Origin: Microbacteriaceae bacterium
GTDB lineage: Bacteria; Actinomycetota; Actinomycetes; Actinomycetales; Microbacteriaceae
DNA: 7,416 nucleotides
Assembly: GCA_025463665.1 (NCBI GenBank)
Contig: JAODAY010000348.1
Location: 1 to 7,416, forward strand
Direction: 5' to 3'
Positions 1 to 5,846 of the stretch are shown piece after piece. The notes under the pieces were generated by a model. The model had not been told where the DNA came from. It did no database searches and saw only the letters and a list, made by a program, of their open reading frames with translations. The stretch's first letter is position 1, and every line of letters starts with the position of its first letter. Made by a program: the position numbers and the translations under genes.

Positions 1-360
1 CAGCACGGGCTCACAAAGCGCGTGGCGTCGATCGTCACGGTGTCGCCCGAAATCACCGAGTACGACCTCGAGGGCAACCTCTCCGACGACGCACTCCTCG
101 GCCGGATGGAAGCAGCGTCGATCCGCGCTGTCGCGGACGGCGCCGGGATCATCGTGCCCGCGGAGGGTGTGCTCAACGCGCGGCTCGCCTCACTCGGCAT
201 TGACGAGATCGCCGGTGTACCCGTTCTCGACTCGTTCGCAACCCTCATCGCTCACGCCGAGATGCTCGTGCAGGTCGCTGGCGGCTCGGAAAGGCGTAGG
301 CCGGAATTCAAGCGGCCCTGGCAAGACCTCGAAGCGGCGACCGCCTCAGTCCTGCGATAG
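1..360 (+). CDS. Asp/Glu/hydantoin racemase-superfamily protein, C-terminal fragment
   Basis: The reading frame is open from the first base, so this is the last 119 codons of a gene that starts before the window; the GTG at 22 is internal, not a start. The visible part begins QHGLTKRVASI, which fits the 'YGL..RLASV' stretch that precedes the final third of Asp/Glu/hydantoin racemases. It continues with a helix of the type 'R.EAASIRAVADGAGIIV' and ends with the characteristic 'GVPVLDSFATLIAHAEMLV', matching the family's closing 'GVPVIDgv..Av..AE.LV'. Members interconvert amino-acid or hydantoin enantiomers using two cysteines. Here the position of the second cysteine (family pattern V-L-G-C-x-G) reads V-P-A-E-G, with an Ala codon at 160-162, so the chemistry may differ. 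The first cysteine lies outside the window. The last ~20 residues are Arg/Lys-rich and poorly conserved in style. The substrate cannot be told. The family call is by pattern only; another member of the same fold, such as a maleate-isomerase-like enzyme, is possible. Confidence 0.6.
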   Translation, partial: QHGLTKRVASIVTVSPEITEYDLEGNLSDDALLGRMEAASIRAVADGAGIIVPAEGVLNARLASLGIDEIAGVPVLDSFATLIAHAEMLVQVAGGSERRRPEFKRPWQDLEAATASVLR

Positions 361-368
361 GGCCGGTC

Positions 369-2150
369 TCATGTGCCCTCGCTCTGCCGCAGCGGAAGAG
401 TGATGCGGAACGTCGTTCCTTGCCCGACAGCGGATGCGACGGAAATGTCTCCCTCATGCGCCTGTACGATTCCGCGCACGATGGCGAGCCCGAGACCAGT
501 TCCCGGCACGACCTGGTCCCTTGCGTTGCTGGCGCGGAAGAAGCGGTCGAACAGCTTCGGAACCTCCGCTGCCGGGATACCCATGCCGGTGTCGGTGACG
601 GTGATCAGCACGGCGGGCCGACCGGCCAGCGCGATGCCCGAGGCCACCTCGATGTGGACGCTCCCGGCCGCCGGGGTGAACTTCACCGCGTTCTCAGCCA
701 CATTGGTGAAGACCCGTTCGAGTTGGAACTCATCGCCTTCGACGATCACCGCGTCGTCGCAGACCAGCGTGAGCTTCACGTTGCGCGAGTCCGCGAAGGG
801 GCGCAGAGAATCCATCGACTGGCGGAGCACCCGTCCGATGTCGGTCGGTGCGGTGGCTGGCGCCACACTTCCTGACTCGAGGCCGGGCAGCATGAGCATG
901 TTGCCAATCAGGTTGTGAAGGCGACGGGCATTGCGGTCAGCGACTCGCAGCATGTCTTTTGCGGCCGCCGGCAAGGGCTCTCCCTCGTCGTCCAACACGA
1001 GTTCCAGGAAACCCAAAATGGAGGACAGCGGCGTTCGCATCTCATGGCTCACCGTCCCGATCATGTCGCTCTTCGACTTGTCGAGCTCCGTCAGTCGCTC
1101 GACGACCCGTTCCTGCCCCTCGAGCAAGCGAGCGAGCGCGGCTTGTCGGAACATGACCGCCAAGGCGGAGAGCGCAACGGTGACCGCCGCCAGGATTAGC
1201 GCGACGGTGGGCACTGGCGTCTGGGTAGCGATGAGGAGAACTCCGAGGCCGGCGAGAACCGACAAGGCGGGGACCGGCAACGCGCGATTCCTCGAGGCAG
1301 CGGCCAGTGTACCGGATCGAGAACGGTCGACGCCGTCCACCCACAGTGCGCTCAAGGCGATGCCGACGGTCCACGCGGCGTCGAGCGGAGTGCCGACGAT
1401 GTAACTGCCGAGATGGGTGAGGAGGGCATAGGCGATGTCTGCGCCCGTCACGAGAACCAGCCCGAGGACGAGGAGCCGCCAGCGGGGCCCCATCCGTAGG
1501 ACAGGTGAGGCGGAAATACCCACGACTGTGGCGACGAGGAGAAGGTCGAAGAGTGGATACAGGGACGAAATCATGGCGTCGAGGGGGGCCGCGCCACTTG
1601 TCGCATCCACGAATACCGGGCCGAGGATTACGGCGAGCACGGCAGACGTACCGAGCACAGCCAAGGCCCCGTCGAAGACCACGGAGTCGGTCGACTTTCG
1701 CGACTGGCGCCGCACCAGCACAATGAGGGCAGCCATCGTGAAGGGGTAGTAGAGAAGGTAGCCGAGGTCGGCGAGCGACGGGGATGGGAGGTTGCCGGTC
1801 GAGTCCATTGCCAGGGCGTAGAAGGTGTCGCCCGCGGCGTTGAAGGTCACGCCTGCCGCGGCGAGTATTACCTCCCACCGCGCGAAGCGCGTTCGCGCCG
1901 CGACAAGCCAGAAGACTGCGGCCGGTATCCACTGGGCGGCCTGCGACAGCCAGATATTGATGAGCGTGGTCGCCGGGACGCCGGGTAACAGGAGCGCGCC
2001 CAGGTACACCAGGTTCGCGACCACGGTGACGATCATCAACGCACGGATTGCGCGGGCGAGGAACACCCCGCTGACGGGGGAAGGCTTCACGACGCCCGAT
2101 GCGGTGGCGCCCCCCGCAATCGTCCCTCGATCCCCGATGGCATGGACCAT
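369..2150 (-). CDS. Orphan membrane sensor histidine kinase
   Basis: A 593-residue membrane sensor that should autophosphorylate on histidine and pass phosphate to an unseen response regulator. Residues 30-335 are mostly hydrophobic, with about eight to ten predicted membrane spans. Within them, AGDTFYALAM (105-114) followed by PSPSLADLGYLLYYP (122-136) resembles a sensor segment common in actinobacterial GGDEF/EAL proteins. The kinase core is complete: HisKA H-box SHEMRTPLS with phospho-acceptor His369, N-box with Asn487 (FTNVAENAVKF), G1 box DTGMGI with Asp520, F-box KLFDRFF (532-538) and G2 box GTGLGLAIV (550-558). There is no receiver, PAS or HAMP domain that I can recognise. The ATG is preceded by GGGGGA four bases upstream, and membrane segments begin about 30 residues in. 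Both flanks are visible: a tRNA upstream and a convergent gene downstream, so no partner regulator is adjacent. The signal sensed is unknown. Confidence 0.93.
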   Translation of the reverse strand: MVHAIGDRGTIAGGATASGVVKPSPVSGVFLARAIRALMIVTVVANLVYLGALLLPGVPATTLINIWLSQAAQWIPAAVFWLVAARTRFARWEVILAAAGVTFNAAGDTFYALAMDSTGNLPSPSLADLGYLLYYPFTMAALIVLVRRQSRKSTDSVVFDGALAVLGTSAVLAVILGPVFVDATSGAAPLDAMISSLYPLFDLLLVATVVGISASPVLRMGPRWRLLVLGLVLVTGADIAYALLTHLGSYIVGTPLDAAWTVGIALSALWVDGVDRSRSGTLAAASRNRALPVPALSVLAGLGVLLIATQTPVPTVALILAAVTVALSALAVMFRQAALARLLEGQERVVERLTELDKSKSDMIGTVSHEMRTPLSSILGFLELVLDDEGEPLPAAAKDMLRVADRNARRLHNLIGNMLMLPGLESGSVAPATAPTDIGRVLRQSMDSLRPFADSRNVKLTLVCDDAVIVEGDEFQLERVFTNVAENAVKFTPAAGSVHIEVASGIALAGRPAVLITVTDTGMGIPAAEVPKLFDRFFRASNARDQVVPGTGLGLAIVRGIVQAHEGDISVASAVGQGTTFRITLPLRQSEGT

Positions 2151-2153
2151 GAT

Positions 2154-2159
2154 TCCCCC
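2154..2159 (-). promoter_or_regulatory. Ribosome binding site of the histidine kinase
   Basis: On the minus strand GGGGGA stands just before the ATG at 2150, leaving only about 3-4 bases between them. The purine run supports this start, but the spacing is shorter than the usual 5-9 bases. I see no convincing -10/-35 promoter in the bases between here and the upstream hairpin. Confidence 0.4.
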
Positions 2160-2227
2160 GAACTACGTCGACCCTGACTCTGGCCCCGTACGCGACCCAT
2201 CATGCCCTAGAGGAAACGGCACGACGA

Positions 2228-2264
2228 ATCGCCGCGGCCCGCCGACTACGTTCCCCGCGGCGAT
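2228..2264 (-). terminator. GC-rich hairpin after tRNA-Thr, probable terminator
   Basis: A perfect 10-bp inverted repeat, ATCGCCGCGG and CCGCGGCGAT, separated by a 17-base loop, begins 16 bases after the encoded CCA of the tRNA. On the minus strand it is followed by TCGTCGTGCCGTTTCC, which is T-containing but not a proper T run. It fits a GC-rich actinobacterial terminator lacking a strong U-tract. It lies between the tRNA and the kinase gene, so it would separate their transcripts. A role as a processing signal or an operator for the kinase cannot be excluded. Confidence 0.5.
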
Positions 2265-2279
2265 CGCTAACTTACTTCA

Positions 2280-2355
2280 TGGAGCCGCCTGTCAGAATCG
2301 AACTGACGACCTTCTCATTACGAGTGAGATGCTCTACCAACTGAGCTAAGGCGGC
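2280..2355 (-). tRNA. tRNA-Thr (anticodon CGU)
   Basis: The minus strand folds into a full cloverleaf. The acceptor is GCCGCCT with AGGCGGC, the D stem GCTC/GAGC, the anticodon stem TCTCA/TGAGA, the variable loop AGGTC, and the T stem GTCAG/CTGAC around TTCGATT. The anticodon loop is CTCGTAA, with CGT at 2320-2322, so it decodes ACG (Thr). The discriminator is U (2283). CCA is encoded in the DNA at 2280-2282, giving 73 bases plus CCA. Every stem pairs without mismatch, so the gene looks functional. In a GC-rich genome ACG is a frequently used threonine codon, which makes a dedicated CGU tRNA expected. Confidence 0.97.
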
Positions 2356-2426
2356 GTGACCTGAATCACTCCAAGGCACAGGAAGAAAGCTTAGCCGATC
2401 ATTTGCCCTTCGCCGTCACCCTGACA

Positions 2427-2446
2427 TTGTCGGGTGCACGAGACAA
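2427..2446. repeat. Imperfect 20-bp dyad TTGTC...GACAA upstream of tRNA-Thr
   Basis: TTGTCGGGTGCACGAGACAA is symmetric about the central GTGCAC: 8 of the 10 half-site positions match, with outer arms TTGTC/GACAA and core GTG/CAC. The right arm is part of a short direct repeat GACAACGC-GACAACGG (2442-2457). It lies in the 111-base gap between the hydrolase stop and the tRNA. It could be a weak hairpin ending the topA-tmk-holB-hydrolase message (no U-tract follows) or a binding site for a dimeric regulator. I cannot choose between these from sequence alone. A -10-like TAAGCT (2388-2393, minus) lies between it and the tRNA, without a clear -35. Confidence 0.3.
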
Positions 2447-2466
2447 CGCGACAACGGATGAACCGC

Positions 2467-3996
2467 TCAGCACTTCGGGTCGGCGTCGGGCACCACGTCG
2501 TCGATGAAAAAGTCGTCCACGGCGCCGGTGAGGCAGTCGTTCGACTTGTTGTACGCCGTGTGCCCCTCCCCCTCGAAGGTGAGCAGGTGGCCGTTCTCCA
2601 GCTGATCGGCCAGGTTCACCGCCCAAGAGTAGGGCGTGGCCGGATCGTTTGTCGTTCCCACGACGAGGATGCCGGCCGAGCCGGACGCGTCGATGACGGG
2701 GCGCGGGTCCGCCGCGGCGACCGGCCAGCCGAGGCATCCGACGTCACCATAGGTGAGTTGTTTGCCGAGCACGGGGGCGAGCCGCTCGAGTTCCGCGGCC
2801 TGTGCCCGCATGACTGCCGGGTCTGCCTGCGACGCGTAGTCGAGACAGTTGATCGCGAGCCGTGACTCTAGAGAGTTGTCGAGATAACTGCCGTCGGGGT
2901 TGCGGCCGTTGTAGCTGTCGGCGAGGGTGAACGCGACGGTGGCGTCGCCCTTCATCACCGAGGCGAACAGCTGGCGAAGGTACGGCCAGTTCTCCTCGCT
3001 GTAGAGCGGAAGCACGATGGCGCTCGTCATGGAGCCGCTGCCGAGCTCCCGCCCGTCTTCGCTGCGGACAGGGCTCGCGTCGAGCCGGTCGAGCAGAGCG
3101 CGGATCTTAACCATCGCCGCATCGACCGTGCCCCTGAATGGGCAGTCGTCGGTGCCGAGGCAGTCGTCGAGAAAGGCGCGCAGCGCGCTCTCGAAGCCCT
3201 CCGCCTGGGTGAGCGACACGTCGAAGCTCGTCGAAGTCGGGTCCAGGGCGCCGTCGAGCACGAGCTTGCCGGTCCTATCGGGGTAGAGCTCCGCGAACGT
3301 CGCACCGAGCAGGGTTCCATAGGAGAAACCAAGGTAGTTCAGCTTCTCGTCGCCGAGGATGCCGCGCAGCAGGTCGAGGTCGCGCGCGGCGCTCACCGTG
3401 TCGACGAACCCGAGCAGATCGCCGCTGTGCTCGAGGCACTGCTGCCCGAAGGCGGCATTGGTCTGCATGGCGTTCGCAAGCCACTCGTCACTGCCGGTCT
3501 CCCCCGGCGGTATGTCGTAGATGAAGGCGTCGAGCTCGGCCGGGTCGTCGTGACACGAGATGGCGGACGACTCGTTGACGCCGCGGGGATCGAAGCCGAC
3601 TATGTCGTAGTTCTCCTGCAGCCGTTCAGATACTGCATAGTCGAGGCTGTCGGCGATGAAGTCGTAGCCCGAGCCGCCAGGACCGCCCGGGTTCACGAGC
3701 ACGGAGCCGAGCGCAGGGTTCTTGCGAGTGGTCTGACGAATGAGGGCGAGCTCGATTGACTCGCGGGCGGGGTCGTTCCAGTCGAGCGGCACGGTCGCGG
3801 TTGTGCACTGCAGCTCGTCTTCGCAGTCGGACCACGTGAGCACCTGGCTGTAGAACTGCTCGAGCTCCGCCGACACGTCGGCGGGCGCCGGGGTCGAGGC
3901 AGTGCTGGCGGGCGGCACTCCCCCGCTGCATCCGCTCAAGGCAACGACCGCAATGACGGATGCCGCGGCGATCCGCGCGAGCCGCCCTCGCCTCAC
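2467..3996 (-). CDS. Secreted lipoprotein alpha/beta hydrolase, TAP-like peptidase family
   Basis: A 509-residue exported serine hydrolase of the tripeptidyl-aminopeptidase-like family (related to Streptomyces Tap/SlpD/SlpE proteins), which typically trims short peptides from substrate N termini outside the cell. The N terminus is a lipoprotein signal: arginines at 2, 3, 5 and 8, a hydrophobic stretch 9-20, and the lipobox LSGC with Cys23. NPGGPGGSG (102-110) is the family's oxyanion-region loop. The nucleophile is Ser225 in GFSYG, followed by TLLGATFAELYP. Asp451 (GTTNDPATP) and His479 (GEGHTAYN) complete the triad. Ten further cysteines (58, 64, 148, 187, 279, 285, 384, 421, 488 and the last residue 509) suggest disulfides and fit an extracytoplasmic location. 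The start is GTG, overlapping the holB stop as GTGA, and there is no obvious own ribosome site, so translation is probably coupled to holB. The substrate is unknown; esterase activity is also possible. Confidence 0.9.
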   Translation of the reverse strand: MRRGRLARIAAASVIAVVALSGCSGGVPPASTASTPAPADVSAELEQFYSQVLTWSDCEDELQCTTATVPLDWNDPARESIELALIRQTTRKNPALGSVLVNPGGPGGSGYDFIADSLDYAVSERLQENYDIVGFDPRGVNESSAISCHDDPAELDAFIYDIPPGETGSDEWLANAMQTNAAFGQQCLEHSGDLLGFVDTVSAARDLDLLRGILGDEKLNYLGFSYGTLLGATFAELYPDRTGKLVLDGALDPTSTSFDVSLTQAEGFESALRAFLDDCLGTDDCPFRGTVDAAMVKIRALLDRLDASPVRSEDGRELGSGSMTSAIVLPLYSEENWPYLRQLFASVMKGDATVAFTLADSYNGRNPDGSYLDNSLESRLAINCLDYASQADPAVMRAQAAELERLAPVLGKQLTYGDVGCLGWPVAAADPRPVIDASGSAGILVVGTTNDPATPYSWAVNLADQLENGHLLTFEGEGHTAYNKSNDCLTGAVDDFFIDDVVPDADPKC

Positions 3997-5156
3997 GCCG
4001 ACACCGAACGCCGCGCGGAGATGAGCATCGCCTCGAGGGCGAGCGCCGGCGTGACGTTGCTCTCGATGCGCTTGCGGGCGGTGGCGATTGCATCCATGGT
4101 GGCGAGGGTCTGCTGCGCCGTCGACTGTTCGCTCGCCGCGACGAGCTTGCCGTAGATGCTGAGGTTGATGAGCTCGGTCTCGACCCCGAGCTGCAGCAGC
4201 AGGATGTCCCGGTAGAGCGACAGCAGGTCGACCATGATGCGGTCGATCCCGTCGCGCAGGCTGCGCTTCTCCCGGCGCTTCTGGTCTTCTTCGAGGTTCT
4301 TGAGCTGTGCGCGGAGCGCGGGAGGGATCGTGCCACCCGGCTCGATGCCGAGGGAGCGGAGGGCGCTCGCGCGCTCTTCGGCGTCGCGCTCCTCGGTGAG
4401 GGCGCTCGCGTCGGCGCCCGCGAGGGTGAGCAGTTGCGTCGCCGCGAGCATGGCTCCGGAGACGGAACGAACGCCGAGGGCGATCTCGAGCGTGCGCTCG
4501 CGACGTTCCCGCGCCTCGGCGTTGGTCGCGAGTCGGTGCGCCATGCCGATGTGGCTCTGCGCCTCCCGGGCCGCGCGCGTGGCGCTCGCGACGTCGACGT
4601 TGTCGCGCCGGGCGATGAGCGAGGCGACGTCATCGACCGACGGCACGCGCAGGCGCACGGAACGCACGCGCGACCGGATCGTCGGCAACAGGTCCGCCTC
4701 GCTCGGGGCGCACAGGATCCACACGGTGCGCGGCGGCGGCTCTTCGAGGGCCTTGAGCAGTGCGTTGGAGCTTCGCTCGGCCATGCGATCGGCGTCTTCG
4801 ACGACGATCACGCGATAGCGGCCGACCGAGGGCGAGTAGTAGCTCGTGGCGACGAGGGCGCGCACCTGGGCGACGGTGATGATGACGAGGTCCGTGCTGA
4901 GCACGCCGAGGTCGGGGTGGCTGCGCGCGTCGACCTGCCGGCGCACCGACTCGTCGCCGTCGACGTTGCCGTTGCTGAGCAGCGCGGTGGCGAACGCGTA
5001 GGCGAGATTCGACCGACCAGAGCCCGGCGGACCGGTGATGAGCCAGGCGTGGGTCATCGAGGAGTCGCCGCTGCCGCCGGCCGCAGACGATGCGGCGGCT
5101 GCCCGGAAGATCGAGATGGCCTCGTCCTGGCCCGTTAGTTCGTCCCACACAGACAT
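3993..5156 (-). CDS. holB: DNA polymerase III subunit delta' (clamp loader)
   Basis: A 387-residue clamp-loader subunit that helps open the beta sliding clamp and load it at primed sites in the replisome. The N terminus MSVWDELTGQDEAI is typical of actinobacterial delta'. HAWLITGPPGSGRS (36-49) is a P-loop with Arg48 where ATPases have Lys, as is usual for this non-hydrolysing subunit. VIVVEDADRM (116-125) is the Walker-B region and NALLKALEEPP (131-141) the conserved AAA+ helix. LLPTIRSR (156-163) is the sensor/SRC region, but the usual cysteine there is Val164. The zinc-binding cysteines normally found between the P-loop and the HPD motif are absent; the only Cys is 149. Residues from about 200 onward are helical and Arg/Glu-rich, matching the oligomerisation domain. 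It follows tmk by 66 bases and overlaps the downstream hydrolase start by 4. The ATG has only a weak ribosome site, but the family N terminus supports it. Confusion with dnaX is unlikely given its position after tmk. Confidence 0.93.
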   Translation of the reverse strand: MSVWDELTGQDEAISIFRAAAASSAAGGSGDSSMTHAWLITGPPGSGRSNLAYAFATALLSNGNVDGDESVRRQVDARSHPDLGVLSTDLVIITVAQVRALVATSYYSPSVGRYRVIVVEDADRMAERSSNALLKALEEPPPRTVWILCAPSEADLLPTIRSRVRSVRLRVPSVDDVASLIARRDNVDVASATRAAREAQSHIGMAHRLATNAEARERRERTLEIALGVRSVSGAMLAATQLLTLAGADASALTEERDAEERASALRSLGIEPGGTIPPALRAQLKNLEEDQKRREKRSLRDGIDRIMVDLLSLYRDILLLQLGVETELINLSIYGKLVAASEQSTAQQTLATMDAIATARKRIESNVTPALALEAMLISARRSVSA

Positions 5157-5222
5157 GCCGGTAAGCCTACGCGGTGGACTTCGAGTCGGCGGGCTGCCTG
5201 CGGTGTTCGGGGGATGCCGCCA

Positions 5223-5846
5223 CTAGCGGTTCAACAGCTCTGCGACGCGCGTCTGAATCGCCGTGGCGAGCGCGTCGATGGGCTCCGTCGCCGCGAGCAC
5301 GAGGAAGCGGCGCGGTTCCGCTTCGGCGAGACCCAGGAACGAGTCGCGTACGCGCTCGTGGAAGTCGCTTTTCTCCGCCTCGAGCCTGTCGTAGGTGTCG
5401 CGCGAACTCTCGAGCCGTTCCCGGCCGTCCTCTGCCGAGAGGTCGAGCAGCACGGTGAGGTCGGGCATGAGCCCCTCGGCCGCCCACAGCGACAACTCGC
5501 GCACCTCGGCCGAGTCGAGCACCCGGCCGGCGCCCTGGTAGGCGACGGAGGAGTCGAGGTAGCGGTCCTGTATGACGATGTCGCCCCGCTCGAGTGCGGG
5601 GCGCACCCTGGTGGCGATGTTGTGCGCGCGGTCGGCCGCGTAGAGCAGGGCCTCCGCGCACGGGGCGATGTAGCCCCGGCGATGGAGGATGATCTCGCGC
5701 AGCTCCACTCCGAGGTCGGTGCCGCCTGGCTCGCGCGAGTGCACGACGGTGTGGCCCGCCTGCGTGAGCCATTCGGTGAGCAGGCGCGACTGAGTGGTCT
5801 TACCCGATCCGTCGCCGCCCTCGAAGGTGATGAAGAGGCCGGTCAC
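5223..5846 (-). CDS. tmk: Thymidylate kinase (dTMP kinase)
   Basis: This 207-residue cytosolic enzyme phosphorylates dTMP to dTDP with ATP, the step common to both routes of dTTP supply. Length and motifs are standard. P-loop FEGGDGSGKTTQ has Lys16; SREPGGTDLG (37-46) is the REPGG motif that contacts the substrate phosphate; DRYLDSSVAYQG (94-105) is the DRY...S..AYQ motif at the thymidine site. The LID region around 142-156 (GRERLESSRD...DRLE) carries arginines, and the P-loop has none after the glycines, which fits the bacterial (type II) form. The start is GTG; its G is the last base of the topA stop (TAGTG), so initiation is probably by ribosomes finishing topA. No strong ribosome site of its own is visible. 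Its place between topA and holB is a conserved actinobacterial arrangement. Confidence 0.96.
   Translation of the reverse strand: MTGLFITFEGGDGSGKTTQSRLLTEWLTQAGHTVVHSREPGGTDLGVELREIILHRRGYIAPCAEALLYAADRAHNIATRVRPALERGDIVIQDRYLDSSVAYQGAGRVLDSAEVRELSLWAAEGLMPDLTVLLDLSAEDGRERLESSRDTYDRLEAEKSDFHERVRDSFLGLAEAEPRRFLVLAATEPIDALATAIQTRVAELLNR

Noticed and set aside
1880..1898. Inverted repeat GCGCGAA-gcgcg-TTCGCGC
   Set aside because: Lies inside the kinase sequence coding A-R-T-R-F-A-R; explained by Arg/Ala codons in GC-rich DNA.
1042..1932. Minus-strand frame of 296 codons inside the histidine kinase gene
   Set aside because: Out-of-frame shadow, Arg-rich, no motif; the overlapping kinase frame has all catalytic boxes.
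2151..2227. Kinase promoter with -10 CATGAT (2199-2204, minus strand)
   Set aside because: No acceptable -35 hexamer at 16-18 bases; too weak to annotate.
2399..2737. Small minus-strand frame overlapping the hydrolase 3' end
   Set aside because: Arg/Gly-rich shadow frame; the overlapping hydrolase frame holds the catalytic Asp and His and the conserved C-terminal Cys.
3960..5138. Long plus-strand open frame (392 codons) opposite holB
   Set aside because: Its translation is Arg/Ala/Gly/Asp-rich with no family motif and lies exactly opposite a well-supported holB; this is the usual artefact of high third-position GC.
5157..5222. 66-base gap between tmk and holB as a site for a small gene or terminator
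   Set aside because: I see no hairpin, T run, promoter-like pair or credible short reading frame; it looks like a plain intra-operon spacer.
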